64,000 nt of DNA from Chondrocystis sp. NIES-4102 (GCA_002368355.1 AP018281.1:3162001-3226000), one strand, 5' to 3'; numbered from the stretch's first letter, positions 19,012 through 29,585 are shown. Numbers and translations are program-made. The notes: generated by a model from the letters alone, not told the origin.

Positions 19012-19947
19012 TTATCGCTTAATCAGTTTATTTAAGATTTTGTTGGCTTTTTTCTTCACGCGTATTCCTAAGTCTGTTTCCACATCAAACCGATTTTTCT
19101 GATTTAATCTATCTGCATGTTTATTTTGAATTATGAAAGCAGGATGAATTAAAGGAAATCGCATAGCGGATGTAGATAGATTAGCAAAAGAACCATCTTC
19201 TAAAGTATGAGTTCCATCCAGACCAAAACCAATATTCGAGACTAGGTTAACATTTGGCACAATTGACAACCCATTTTGCACCCAACAAGCAAATAACCAG
19301 CGATAAAACCAACTATCCTTATTACCTTCGTAGGTAAGCTGAAAGTATTTTCCCCAATATTTCGCAGCTTTATTAGTCACCAAATGTTCCGCTAAAAAAT
19401 TGCTGTTGCCTAATTTTGACCACAATTTCATCTCAAAATCATAATATTTCCATGCCCTTTTCCAAGTAGCCCATCCCCAGCAATCATGATAGCAAGAGTG
19501 ATAATAACTATAATCTGTTACTTTAACTCCAAACTGAAAGTTAGTTCCCGCTATGGACATAATTCGTTGATCATAGCGATAATATTCCAATAATTCTTCA
19601 CAATACTGAAAGAAAGATGGATGTGGTAAACAGTCATCCTCAAGAATAATAGCTTCAGATACCTGATCAAAAACCCAATTTAAACCAGTTGTAATTCTTT
19701 TTGCACAACCTAAATTTACTTCAGCATAGTTTTTTAACACTTCGCAGTCCCAGTCTACTTGATTGATAATCTCTCTTGCTGCTGCACATTTTTCTGCTTC
19801 CGCCAGATTATTGGAACGAGGCGCATCGGCAATGACTAATAATTTGGGAGGCTTGGCTTGGCGAATTGCCTCAAATACTTTTTGAGTTGTATCAGGTCGT
19901 CTAAAAATTATAAAAACAATTGGGGTTTTAAGCTGAAAATCAGACAT
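19012..19947 (-). CDS. Glycosyltransferase of the GNT-I/HlpA-like type
   Basis: A 311-residue soluble glycosyltransferase-like protein. It opens with TPIVFIIFRRPDTTQKVF and has the nucleotide-sugar acidic motif AIILEDDCLPHPSFF near residue 95, followed by an aromatic-rich CWGWATWKRAW near residue 150. This EDD-containing pattern occurs in bacterial proteins annotated as hemolytic protein HlpA-like and in the GT-A superfamily around N-acetylglucosaminyltransferase I. Donor and acceptor sugars are unknown. Confidence 0.78.
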   Translation of the reverse strand: MSDFQLKTPIVFIIFRRPDTTQKVFEAIRQAKPPKLLVIADAPRSNNLAEAEKCAAAREIINQVDWDCEVLKNYAEVNLGCAKRITTGLNWVFDQVSEAIILEDDCLPHPSFFQYCEELLEYYRYDQRIMSIAGTNFQFGVKVTDYSYYHSCYHDCWGWATWKRAWKYYDFEMKLWSKLGNSNFLAEHLVTNKAAKYWGKYFQLTYEGNKDSWFYRWLFACWVQNGLSIVPNVNLVSNIGFGLDGTHTLEDGSFANLSTSAMRFPLIHPAFIIQNKHADRLNQKNRFDVETDLGIRVKKKANKILNKLIKR

Positions 19948-19967
19948 CTTTCTTTTGCTCTAGGAAT

Positions 19968-20825
19968 CTAACTAAAATTAATTATTTTTTGAACTTTTTT
20001 AGCAGAAGATAATATATAAGCAGAAAGTTGACCTAATTTAGAAGAATTAATGTTTTTAAAGTCTTCAACTTGTTGAGCAAATAAATATCCTTGGTCTTCA
20101 ATTAAACCATGTAAAAGCTCGTTAGCATAATCATAAAGTTCCAAATCAAACTGATTTTTATCGCGGATAAGATCTAAAGTTGTTTGGGGAATGGAATCTT
20201 TAGAAAGTCTTTGCTTATTTTTGTTTTTAACTTCATAGTAAATGTTTTGCCAACCAAAAGTTTTTTTCAATAGTATTAAGGTTTTATCAAACTCCTCTAC
20301 TGTACCAACCACAGCATAATTACTTTTTAAGTTATTTTTTGCCAACTCTAAAGTTTCCCTAGTACATGGATAATTTTTAATATCTAGATTTGCTTCATTG
20401 ATATTTTTGGCTAAAAATCTTGTTTGATAATTATCTTCCCCAGCCCAACATACAAAATCTTCGAGAGATACTTTTTCCTCTTTAAGCCTTTGATGAAATG
20501 GGTGATCCTTACTCTTTCGTAAAAAGAAATAATTAGAAATAGCCCTATCAATAGGATCTCGCAGTAAAGTAAAATAGGTACATGATCGTGATAGTAATTG
20601 ATGCCATCCTAAGAATGTATGACCTTTAATTACTTTTATTTTCTGCTGTTGTTTTAGCGAAGCATTGCCTAATCTATTGATCTCATTAGCATTCTGCGCT
20701 GTAGTATGAATTGAAATAATATTTTGTGGATTATATTGACGCTCAATAACTAAATGCAATGTAGTACCTGCTGTTTTTGGTATATGTATAAACACCGCTA
20801 TAGACTCAGGTTTAAAGTTGCTCAT
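19968..20825 (-). CDS. PAPS-dependent sulfotransferase
   Basis: A 285-residue sulfotransferase. The 5'-phosphosulfate loop is HIPKTAGTTLH near residues 14-24 and the 3'-phosphate-binding segment is LRDPIDRAISNYF near 87-99. Together these are the signature of Golgi-type and bacterial polysaccharide sulfotransferases. It probably adds sulfate to the polysaccharide made by this cluster, consistent with the sulfated exopolymers known from cyanobacteria. No signal peptide, so it acts in the cytoplasm. Confidence 0.88.
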   Translation of the reverse strand: MSNFKPESIAVFIHIPKTAGTTLHLVIERQYNPQNIISIHTTAQNANEINRLGNASLKQQQKIKVIKGHTFLGWHQLLSRSCTYFTLLRDPIDRAISNYFFLRKSKDHPFHQRLKEEKVSLEDFVCWAGEDNYQTRFLAKNINEANLDIKNYPCTRETLELAKNNLKSNYAVVGTVEEFDKTLILLKKTFGWQNIYYEVKNKNKQRLSKDSIPQTTLDLIRDKNQFDLELYDYANELLHGLIEDQGYLFAQQVEDFKNINSSKLGQLSAYILSSAKKVQKIINFS

Positions 20826-20907
20826 AACTGCATTTTCTCAATATCATTATTGGAGTGTATCTAGTTAATATGAATATATAGGGAATTGACAATCAAAGCA
20901 AATTATC

Positions 20908-22263
20908 TTATAGCAGTCTCTTTTTAATTTGATTAAAATAAATTAGATTTTGACGAATACGAAATGGTATAAATAGGGCTTTAGTTAGCATCCAGCCATT
21001 GCTTAATACAGGAGGATATAGAGTACAAGATAAATGGGAAGAAACGGCATAGGAAATGACCGTCGCAACTGCTGCACCAATTCCACCATAATCAGGAATC
21101 CACCAAGTATTTAAGATCACATTTACTACTGCACCCAAAGATGTTGCAACTAAACTGAAGCGAGTATAGTTTTCGGTCATTAACCATTTACTGCGGGCGA
21201 TGCCCAAAAAGACAAATGGACTAGCCCAAATGTGTAATTTTAGTATTGTCCCTGCTTCGCTATACTCAACACCAAGTAAGGCAGTGACAATGTTATCTGA
21301 CATTAAAGTTGTAGTCAAGGCAATAGAGAGAGAAATCCAAGCCATAAAATCATATAGCTGTTGAATTTTATTTTGGTATTCTTGCTGATCTTTTTGTTTA
21401 GCTTTAATTAATGCTGGGTATACAGAAGAACAAATTGCTGTGGAGATGAAATAACAAGGCTCGGATAATCTGACGGCTGCTGCATAATTACCTACAGCAT
21501 TATCACCCGCCATATTACCTAGCATTACCTGATCTATTTTCATGTAAATTAAGATCATTACTCCAGATACTATTAGCGGCCAAGAATCTTTTAATAAATC
21601 TTTTCCCCTAGACCAATTAATTTTCCAGTTAGCAATAGACTGACGAGTTTGGTAGTAAGCTACTATCATACCGATCGCCTGTAAAGCAAATTCTGCTAAA
21701 TATACCCAAGCAAATGCTATTAAAGGATATTTGCCAAAGATTAAAAATAATTTGGTAGAACTTGTTATAACTAGTTGTGTACTTCTAACTATCGCCATCG
21801 GTTTTGATAACACTTTTGACTGAAACCAAAAGTCAATAGTTTCAAAAGCAGAAAATAGTAACCCTACACTAATAATCACAGTCATCCAGCGAATTTGATT
21901 ATCGTTATTAAAAATCCAAACGCTAACGGCTATTAAAATGACTGTAAATAAAGAACCGATTGATTTTAAAATACAAGCAGTGCCTAATATTTCTGGGGTT
22001 GCCTCTTTGTCTTTTACCAGATTACGTACAACAATTTGATCTAAACCTAATTTCGCGATCGCTCCTATTAATCCTGCAAAACTTAGGCTATAGCTCAATT
22101 TACCATAACTTTCAGGGCCGAGGTATCTAACTACACTAATACCTACAAAAAAAGACAGAGCTAGCATTAAAATACGCTCTGCTGTTAACCACCCTACACT
22201 GGTAATAATTTTCTTTAAACCTGGGCTTAACTTTTGATCTAATAATTGGAATTTTTTGAGCAT
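20908..22263 (-). CDS. Polysaccharide flippase (Wzx/MATE-like)
   Basis: About 451 residues with roughly twelve to fourteen transmembrane helices, typical of oligosaccharide flippases that move lipid-linked repeat units across the membrane. The early segment VRYLGPESYGKLSYSLSF matches the Wzx pattern. The ATG at 22263 is preferred; an in-frame TTG six codons upstream has no well-spaced ribosome site. It is the first gene of the minus-strand island, and together with the polymerase supports a Wzx/Wzy-type pathway. Confidence 0.88.
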   Translation of the reverse strand: MLKKFQLLDQKLSPGLKKIITSVGWLTAERILMLALSFFVGISVVRYLGPESYGKLSYSLSFAGLIGAIAKLGLDQIVVRNLVKDKEATPEILGTACILKSIGSLFTVILIAVSVWIFNNDNQIRWMTVIISVGLLFSAFETIDFWFQSKVLSKPMAIVRSTQLVITSSTKLFLIFGKYPLIAFAWVYLAEFALQAIGMIVAYYQTRQSIANWKINWSRGKDLLKDSWPLIVSGVMILIYMKIDQVMLGNMAGDNAVGNYAAAVRLSEPCYFISTAICSSVYPALIKAKQKDQQEYQNKIQQLYDFMAWISLSIALTTTLMSDNIVTALLGVEYSEAGTILKLHIWASPFVFLGIARSKWLMTENYTRFSLVATSLGAVVNVILNTWWIPDYGGIGAAVATVISYAVSSHLSCTLYPPVLSNGWMLTKALFIPFRIRQNLIYFNQIKKRLL

Positions 22264-22879
22264 TGGATGTTCAAAAATCAACCCTCATTGGGATAGTTTT
22301 TGTAATAAGATTTGAAAAATAGCTTTATTTGCTCAATGATAAAATCATTTGCTGAGATATTTAAAAGTAGCCAGACTTTTAATATCTGTTAAAAGTTATA
22401 TTTTTTATGTTTTTAGGTCATTTATGTTACCATACTCGGCTAAATTCCCAAAATAATAATGTAGTTTAGTTATTTTCACCTTTAAGATACCGCAAATTAT
22501 GCTGGCTAAGTGTTAAATGTCTATATAAGCTAGTTGAGAATTAAGCGCAGATAATAATCCTTGACTATATTTAATAAGTTAGGGATTGCGCGATCGCTCC
22601 ACAAATACGAATATATAACTGAAGTGTTAATGTCTTTATACCCTTGCTAGCTTGAGGATGGTTTTTTTATGTAGCCTCTAGCTATATATATTCTGAATGT
22701 ACAACAAAAGAAAGCACAGTAAATAAGTAGCTATAGGTGTATTAAACATAAAATAGTTTTACTTTATAGTATTAGGGAAGTAAAAGTTTTTGGTATAAGT
22801 TTAACGTCTATCAGCTTTTGCTTCGCTATACTCCTTATTTAAGATAACAACTATTAAAAATCTATCTATATATAGATAT
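22264..22879. other. Divergent intergenic region before the TPR gene
   Basis: About 615 AT-rich bases between the flippase and the TPR gene, which diverge. There is one HIP1-like GCGATCGC near 22590 and the text CTTTTGCTTCGCTATACTCC near 22812, which looks like a dispersed-repeat fragment. No gene is seen. Promoters for both flanking units probably lie here but none is distinctive. Confidence 0.5.
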
Positions 22880-23962
22880 ATGAATAATCAAGAATTAGAT
22901 AAAGAATCAGAATCACTAGATTATCAATCATCCTTAAACCAGTTAAATATTGCTATACAACAAAATCCGCAAAATCTTGATTTCTACTATGACCGTAGCC
23001 AAGTATATTATCATTTAGGCAATTATAATGCTGGAATTAAAGACTTAGATATAGTGGTGCAAGAGCAACCTGATAATGTTTTAGCCTATATGTTTCGGGC
23101 TTATGGGTATGGACGTTTAAATAATTATCAAACAGCAATTACTGATTATACTAAAGCGATCAATCTTTGTCCTAATTATGCTAAAGCTTATTTTAATCGT
23201 GGTAGTATCTATCAACAATTAGAGCAATATCAGGAGGCATTAGCTGATTTTACCCAAGCAATTAAGCTCGATATTAACTATTTAGATGCTTATTATAACC
23301 GCGCTATTGTTTATAATCAACTTAATCAGACTCAAAGTGCGATCGCTGATTACACTCAAGTAATTAGGCTTAATCCTGACGATGCCGAAGCCTATTACAA
23401 TCGTGCCAATACTTATAATAAATTAAAACAATATCAGGAGGCATTAGCAGACTACGCTACAGCTATTCGCCTTAATCCTCAAGATTTAGAAGCCTATTAT
23501 AATCGTGCCAATGTCTATCATAAAACCCAACAGCTAGAAAGTGCGATCGCTGATTACACCTATGTAATGAAATATAATTCTCGTCATGCAGCTACTTATT
23601 ATAATCGCGGTACAACTTATTTAACTGCTAAACAATATCAGGATGCGATCGCTGATTTTGATCAAGCTATTAGGTTGCAATCTGAATACGCAGAAGCTTA
23701 TTATAATCGGGCTATTGCTTATAGTAAATTGGGTAAACAGCAACAGGCGATCGCTGATCATCAAATTGCTATTAGTTTAAAGTCTAATTATGCAGAAGCT
23801 TATGGTAATTTGGGTTTGGTATATCAGGCTATAGGTAATAAACCGCAAGCTATTAAGAATTTACAGCAGGCTGCTACTTTATTTAAACAACAAAATAATA
23901 AGCCTTTATATAAGTATGTTTTGGATCGCTTAAGAGCTATTGATGATCGACAATCTATATAA
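22880..23962 (+). CDS. Tetratricopeptide repeat protein
   Basis: A 360-residue protein made almost wholly of tandem 34-residue TPR units, about nine or ten between residues 18 and 350. Each shows the AYYNRAxxYxxLxQYxxAIADYxxAIRLNPxxxEA pattern in variants. There is no signal peptide or catalytic domain, so it is presumably a cytoplasmic protein-interaction scaffold. Repeat units are also alike at DNA level (AGTGCGATCGCTGATTACAC recurs), which points to expansion by internal duplication. The partner is unknown. Confidence 0.9.
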   Translation: MNNQELDKESESLDYQSSLNQLNIAIQQNPQNLDFYYDRSQVYYHLGNYNAGIKDLDIVVQEQPDNVLAYMFRAYGYGRLNNYQTAITDYTKAINLCPNYAKAYFNRGSIYQQLEQYQEALADFTQAIKLDINYLDAYYNRAIVYNQLNQTQSAIADYTQVIRLNPDDAEAYYNRANTYNKLKQYQEALADYATAIRLNPQDLEAYYNRANVYHKTQQLESAIADYTYVMKYNSRHAATYYNRGTTYLTAKQYQDAIADFDQAIRLQSEYAEAYYNRAIAYSKLGKQQQAIADHQIAISLKSNYAEAYGNLGLVYQAIGNKPQAIKNLQQAATLFKQQNNKPLYKYVLDRLRAIDDRQSI

Positions 23963-24488
23963 AGTTTTGTTGCCCAGCGTTTTGAGGTAAATATTTAATT
24001 AGATAGCAACTTAATTATAATTGTTGGGAATTTATTTATATATAAAATAGATATATTTTGAGTTTATTTACATAATTACCACTATGTGTAATTAAATTTT
24101 ATTGCCCTTATTCAATCAATTAAGTATATATGTATTTTTAGGATTAATTTATTTATATTAAAGATTAAGATATTGGCTACTAACTATCTGGGGATAGACG
24201 GGTGTAAAGCTTTTAAGTTAAGGATAGTAAGCAGAAAAGACAACAACTAATAACTATCCCTTAACCAATTGTTTAACGATTATTTACTAAAAACTGAGAA
24301 GGTATTAAATAGGAAAAACCAGAAGATTTTAAAGTTTTTAATTATAATTTTGAACTTTAAATAATTAATTTCAACTTACAATTCTCAAGTCATCAATAGC
24401 TCATAACTTTGCCCAATAAAAAAAGGTTTATTTGAGCAATGAACTTATGACTTAAAACCCATCAGATTTAGTTTACACCTTAAAATTT
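23963..24488. promoter_or_regulatory. Leader of the phosphatase gene with a possible PHO box
   Basis: About 525 AT-rich bases without a gene. CTTAACCA (24260-24267) and TTTAACGA (24272-24279) form two near-tandem octamers similar to the cyanobacterial PHO-box unit (pyrimidine-TTAA-pyrimidine-pyrimidine-T/A). They are separated by 4 bases where known boxes usually have 3. No convincing third unit follows. Position about 220 bases before the phosphatase ATG makes SphR/PhoB control plausible. Confidence 0.35.
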
Positions 24489-27400
24489 ATGATAAATTCA
24501 CCTGGCTTAACAACACTAGGTAGATACAATTCGGGCATTTTCGATGAAGGTGCTGCGGAAATTGCTGACTATGATCCCATTAGTCAACGCCTATTTGTAG
24601 TTAATGGCGCAGATAAAACTATAGATGTTTTAAACTTAAATAATCCTAATAATCCCACATTTGAATTTGCTATTGCGATCGCTGATTTTGGTGATGGTGT
24701 TAATAGTGTTGCAGTTAAAAATGGCATAGTTGCAGCAGCTATTGAAAGTGATCCCTCACAAGATCCTGGTCAAGTAGTATTCTTTGATACCGATGGTAAC
24801 GTCTTAAATCAAGTCACAGTTGGGGCATTACCCGACATGGTTACTTTTACCCCCGATGGTAATAAAGTACTAGTAGCTAATGAAGGTGAACCAAACGAAG
24901 ATGATCCCAGTAATGATCCCGAAGGTTCTGTTAGCATTATCGATATTTCCCAAGGAATCACCCAGGCTAAAGTAATTACTGCCGATTTTCAGCAGTTTAA
25001 CGGGCAAGAAGCAACATTAAGAAGCAGGGAAGTAAGAATTTTCCCAGATCGCAATTTTTCCCAAGATGTTGAACCAGAATATATTACAGTAAGTTCCGAT
25101 AGCACTACTGCCTACGTCACCTTACAGGAAAATAATGCTGTTGCAGTAGTAGATATTGAATCAGGAATTACAGATATCCAACCTCTAGGGTTAAAAGATT
25201 TTAGTCGCGGACTACCCCAGCTTACTAATTATCCCATAGATTTAAGCGAGCAAGTTCTGGGAACAACTCCCGCAGGTCAAGAAATCCTCTTAGGTAGGTT
25301 TTCGGGATTATTCTACGAAGGAGAAACGACAGATGGCAAATTAAAATTTATTGTAACTCCAGATCGAGGACCCAATGGCGAACCCACTGATGTAGATGGC
25401 GATGGCGTTAAGGAAAGACCTTTCCCTTTACCAGATTATCAACCTAGGCTAGTTCGTTTAACTTTAGATCGTGCTACGGGAGAAGTTGAAATTGGGGAAC
25501 AAATATTTTTAGATCGCAACCAAGGTAAAACCCCTCTAACTGGATTACCTAATATACAAGCAGGAGAAGCAGATACAGCTTATACCGATGAAGAACCAGT
25601 CGATTTATTGGGTAATAGCTTAGATAACGATCCTTTTGGTGCTGATCTCGAATCAATTGTTGTCGCCCCCGATGCTACATTTTGGTTATCCGACGAATAT
25701 CGTCCTGCTATTTATCATTTTGATTGTAATGGGTCGTATATAGATCGTTTTGTTCCCCAAGGTACTGGTGAAGCAGGTAATGGGAAAGAGGGAGAATTTG
25801 GGACAGAAACATTACCCGCAGTATATGCCCAGCGTCGCAGCAATCGAGGTTTTGAAGGGATGGCATTGAATACCGATAACGGTAAGCTATACGCCTTTAT
25901 CCAAAGTCCCCTTGATAATCCTGACGTAAGTGACGATAGTAATTCTAGTAATTCCCAAGTTTTGCGGATATTAGAAGTAGATTCTGCTACAGGAGTTACC
26001 ACAGGAGAATATATTTACCTCCTCGAAGGTTCACCAGGAGTAGATAAGATTGGGGATGCGGTATATGCAGGCGACGGCAAAATTAATGTCATAGAGAGGG
26101 ATTCGGGGACAGATGCCGATGCGAAAAAGTTTATTTTTGAAGTTGATTTAACTGGTGCAACTAATATACTGGGTACGGATTTAGCTACAGCTAATACTAC
26201 AGATACAGCTTTAGAAAGTATGACTGCTGATGATTTGGCAGAGATGGGAATTAAGCCTGTTACTAAAACTAAAGTTCTTAATTTACCTTCTATTGGTTAT
26301 TTAGCAGGAGATAAACCCGAAGGATTAGCCTTGTTACCCAATGGTTCGTTAGCAGTAATTAATGATAATGATTTTGGCTTATTAGATTCAGAAATTCCTC
26401 TAGATGGTTCTGTTCCTTTTAATCAAGATCCTACCCAGACTACTTTAGGAATTATTGATTTTAATATTCCCAATGGTTTAGATGCTAGTGAACAAGATGG
26501 TGGGATTAATATTCGCAACTATCCCGTCTTTGGAATGTATCAACCAGATAGTATTGCAAGTTACGAAGTAGATGGGGAAACCTACTACATCACCGCTAAT
26601 GAAGGGGATGCCCGTGACGAAGATACTGCTATAGAAGATTTAGAATTAGATCCTACCGCTTTTCCCAACGCCGAAGAACTACAAATTACTAGCCAGATAG
26701 GCGGTTTAGAAGTATCTAATATTGATGGAGACATTGACGGCGATGGAGATTATGACCGCTTGGTTTCCTATGGCGGACGTTCTTTTAGTATTCGCGATCG
26801 CACTGGTAATTTAGTTTTTGATAGTGGTGATCAATTAGAACAAATTACCGCCCAACAAGTCCCTGAACTATTTAATTCTAACGGCACGGTAGATACTTTC
26901 GATAGTCGTAGCACCGCCAAGGGGGCAGAACCTGAAGGTGTGGTTGTAGGGGAAATAAACGATCGCACCTACGCTTTTATTGGTTTAGAAAGAACTAGCG
27001 GGGTTGTGATTTATGATGTTACTGATCCTGCTAAAAGTTCCTTTGTTAAATATATTAATCCTATTGATCCAGAAACAGGTAACGCCCTAGATTTAGGGCC
27101 AGAAGGGTTAAAATTTATTCCTTCAAAGGATAGTCCTAATAATCAACCTTTGTTAGTCGTGACTAATGAAGTGAGTGGTTCTACCACAGTGTATCAAGTC
27201 GATCTCCCAATCAATGGTGGTAAAAATGCCGATGGTAGTTTTACACTACAACTTCTCCACGCAGCCGATCAAGAAGCAGGTATCCCTGCAATAGAAGATG
27301 CACCCAATTTTAGTGCTGTACTAAATGCCCTACGGGACGATTACAACAATACCTTAACCTTGTCTTCGGGTGATGCTTATATTCCCAGTCCTTTCTTTTC

Positions 27401-29585
27401 GGCTGGAGAAGCAGCTTTTGGAGGACAAGGAAGGGGTGATATCCTAATTCAAAACCAATTAGGTTTTCAAGCGATCGCTTTTGGTAATCATGAGTTTGAT
27501 TTTGGGACAGCAACAGTTGCAGATTTAATTTCTGCTGATGCGGAAACTGATTATCCTGGTACAGCTTTTCCCTACCTTAGTTCTAACTTAGATTTTAGTA
27601 CCGACGAAGATTTAGCACCCCTGGTGGTTGAAGATGGACAAGTAGCCGAAGATATCCCCAATAGTATTACAGGCAACACTATTATTAATGTCAACGGTGA
27701 ACAGATTGGGGTTGTGGGTGCAACTACTCCCACCTTATCCAGTATTTCCTCTCCTGGAGATGTTACCATCAAACCTTTAGAATTTAGTTCCGATAATCCC
27801 CAAGACATTGCAGCTTTAGCCACCGAAATTCAAGCCTCTGTTGATTCTTTACTCGCTGATAATCCAGAAATCAATAAAGTAGTACTGTTGGCACATATGC
27901 AGCAGATCTCGATTGAAGAACAGTTATCAGCATTACTAACCGATGTCGATATCATTGTAGCTGGCGGTTCAAATACTTTACTTGCCGACCAAAGTGATCG
28001 CCTACGGGCAGGAGATATAGCAGATGGAGTGTATCCTATTCTTAATACGGATGCTGATGGTAATCCTGTTGCAGTAGTTAATACCGATGGTAACTATAAA
28101 TATGTAGGGCGTTTAGTAGTAGATTTTGATGAAAATGGAATAATTATTCCCGACAGTATCGATCCTGAAATTAGCGGGGCATATGCAACAGATAGCGAGG
28201 GAGTAACAGCAGTAGAAGGAACTGTTGATCCCAAAATCGTTGAAATTACAAGCCAATTAGAAACTGCGATCGCCGAACAGGAAGGCAATATTTTTGGTAA
28301 AACCGATGTATTTTTAAATGGTTCGAGAGAAGATGTACGAACTCAAGAAACAAACTTTGGTAATTTAACCGCCGATGCTAATTTAGCTTACGCCCAAACT
28401 ATCGACCCCGATGTACTTATCTCTCTCAAAAATGGTGGTGGAATTCGTGACAATATTGGTACAGTTATCGCCCCTCCAGGTTCTACCAATGTTGATGATG
28501 TGCAAAAGTTGCCAACCCAAGCTAACGAATTAGCAGGAAAACAAGAAGGTGATATTTCCCAGCTTGATATTGCTAATAGCTTGCGTTTTAATAACGGTTT
28601 AACCATACTCACCGTTACCGCAGCAGAATTATTAGCAGTTATAGAACATGGTGTAGCTGAAAGTGGCGAGGGAGAAACCCCAGGAAGTTTTCCCCAAGTT
28701 GCAGGTATTGAATTTAGTTTTGATAGTGATTTACCAGCAGGAGAACGTGTTGTCTCTCTAGCGGTTAAAGATGCTGAGGGTAACATTATTGATACTATCG
28801 TCGAAAATGGCGAATTAGTAGGAGATGATACTCGTACTTTCCGTGTAGTTACTCTCAGTTTCCTCGCTGATGGTGGTGATGATTATTCCTTTCCTAATCG
28901 AGATCGAATAGATTTAGCTTTGGATGAAGATGCCGATCGCAGTGGTAATGCGGTTTTTGCCCCCGATGGTTCAGAACAGGATGTTTTAGCTGAGTATTTG
29001 CTACAAAACTATAGTGATAATGCTTTTACTACTGAAGATCTCAGTCCAGAATTAGACACTCGCATCCAAAATTTAAATTTGCGTAACGATGGGGTTTTAT
29101 CCGAGGGAACAGTAAATAATAATGTTACTGGAATTATAGATCCTTTAATCGATTTAACAGGTTTAGAAAACCAGTCTACTACCTTTAGTGTTAGTGACGA
29201 AAATTACACCCTCGGTGTTTATCAGCTTAATGCCGATGGTAGTGTGATCGATCCTCTCTCTGGAAATTCAATTATGCCTGGAGAAGACGGTTATACTCAA
29301 GCTGCGATCGCCAATCCTTTAGAATTAGACTCTATTACCGCTAGCGAATTTACCGCAAAATTATCTGGCGATAGTCTTTACGCCCCTTATATTATTGTTG
29401 ATGGTACAGTGGATCAATTAATAGATCAGGATATTAGTAACGATCCTGCTGTTTATTTCCCCTACACCCAAGCCAGTAGTGGTAATCAAGATTATATTCG
29501 CGCCCTGGATGATCTAAGTTGGGAATTTGGAGATTTATCCTCAAATGAAATTCAAGATTTATTAGTTAAGGCAGATGTTGCTTAA
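24489..29585 (+). CDS. Giant extracellular phytase-like / 5'-nucleotidase fusion
   Basis: A 1698-residue acidic protein built from several recognised modules. Residues about 1-240 resemble a choice-of-anchor I beta-propeller. About 250-600 resemble the esterase-like phytase domain (LDPFGADLESIV-type region, SDEYRPAIYHFD). A propeller-like segment follows to about 910. About 920-1240 is a calcineurin-like metallophosphatase (TLSSGDAYIPSPF, AFGNHEFDFG). About 1270-1520 is the 5'-nucleotidase C-terminal domain (SLKNGGGIRDNIG, NSLRFNNGL). The end resembles DUF4114. No N-terminal signal is seen, so type I secretion with a C-terminal signal is possible. Likely role is scavenging phosphate from organic phosphorus outside the cell. 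Confidence 0.88.
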   Translation: MINSPGLTTLGRYNSGIFDEGAAEIADYDPISQRLFVVNGADKTIDVLNLNNPNNPTFEFAIAIADFGDGVNSVAVKNGIVAAAIESDPSQDPGQVVFFDTDGNVLNQVTVGALPDMVTFTPDGNKVLVANEGEPNEDDPSNDPEGSVSIIDISQGITQAKVITADFQQFNGQEATLRSREVRIFPDRNFSQDVEPEYITVSSDSTTAYVTLQENNAVAVVDIESGITDIQPLGLKDFSRGLPQLTNYPIDLSEQVLGTTPAGQEILLGRFSGLFYEGETTDGKLKFIVTPDRGPNGEPTDVDGDGVKERPFPLPDYQPRLVRLTLDRATGEVEIGEQIFLDRNQGKTPLTGLPNIQAGEADTAYTDEEPVDLLGNSLDNDPFGADLESIVVAPDATFWLSDEYRPAIYHFDCNGSYIDRFVPQGTGEAGNGKEGEFGTETLPAVYAQRRSNRGFEGMALNTDNGKLYAFIQSPLDNPDVSDDSNSSNSQVLRILEVDSATGVTTGEYIYLLEGSPGVDKIGDAVYAGDGKINVIERDSGTDADAKKFIFEVDLTGATNILGTDLATANTTDTALESMTADDLAEMGIKPVTKTKVLNLPSIGYLAGDKPEGLALLPNGSLAVINDNDFGLLDSEIPLDGSVPFNQDPTQTTLGIIDFNIPNGLDASEQDGGINIRNYPVFGMYQPDSIASYEVDGETYYITANEGDARDEDTAIEDLELDPTAFPNAEELQITSQIGGLEVSNIDGDIDGDGDYDRLVSYGGRSFSIRDRTGNLVFDSGDQLEQITAQQVPELFNSNGTVDTFDSRSTAKGAEPEGVVVGEINDRTYAFIGLERTSGVVIYDVTDPAKSSFVKYINPIDPETGNALDLGPEGLKFIPSKDSPNNQPLLVVTNEVSGSTTVYQVDLPINGGKNADGSFTLQLLHAADQEAGIPAIEDAPNFSAVLNALRDDYNNTLTLSSGDAYIPSPFFSAGEAAFGGQGRGDILIQNQLGFQAIAFGNHEFDFGTATVADLISADAETDYPGTAFPYLSSNLDFSTDEDLAPLVVEDGQVAEDIPNSITGNTIINVNGEQIGVVGATTPTLSSISSPGDVTIKPLEFSSDNPQDIAALATEIQASVDSLLADNPEINKVVLLAHMQQISIEEQLSALLTDVDIIVAGGSNTLLADQSDRLRAGDIADGVYPILNTDADGNPVAVVNTDGNYKYVGRLVVDFDENGIIIPDSIDPEISGAYATDSEGVTAVEGTVDPKIVEITSQLETAIAEQEGNIFGKTDVFLNGSREDVRTQETNFGNLTADANLAYAQTIDPDVLISLKNGGGIRDNIGTVIAPPGSTNVDDVQKLPTQANELAGKQEGDISQLDIANSLRFNNGLTILTVTAAELLAVIEHGVAESGEGETPGSFPQVAGIEFSFDSDLPAGERVVSLAVKDAEGNIIDTIVENGELVGDDTRTFRVVTLSFLADGGDDYSFPNRDRIDLALDEDADRSGNAVFAPDGSEQDVLAEYLLQNYSDNAFTTEDLSPELDTRIQNLNLRNDGVLSEGTVNNNVTGIIDPLIDLTGLENQSTTFSVSDENYTLGVYQLNADGSVIDPLSGNSIMPGEDGYTQAAIANPLELDSITASEFTAKLSGDSLYAPYIIVDGTVDQLIDQDISNDPAVYFPYTQASSGNQDYIRALDDLSWEFGDLSSNEIQDLLVKADVA

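Noticed and set aside
28388-28786. 132-residue antisense frame inside the phosphatase gene
   Set aside because: It lies fully opposite well-supported nucleotidase domain code and has no family features; a shadow frame.
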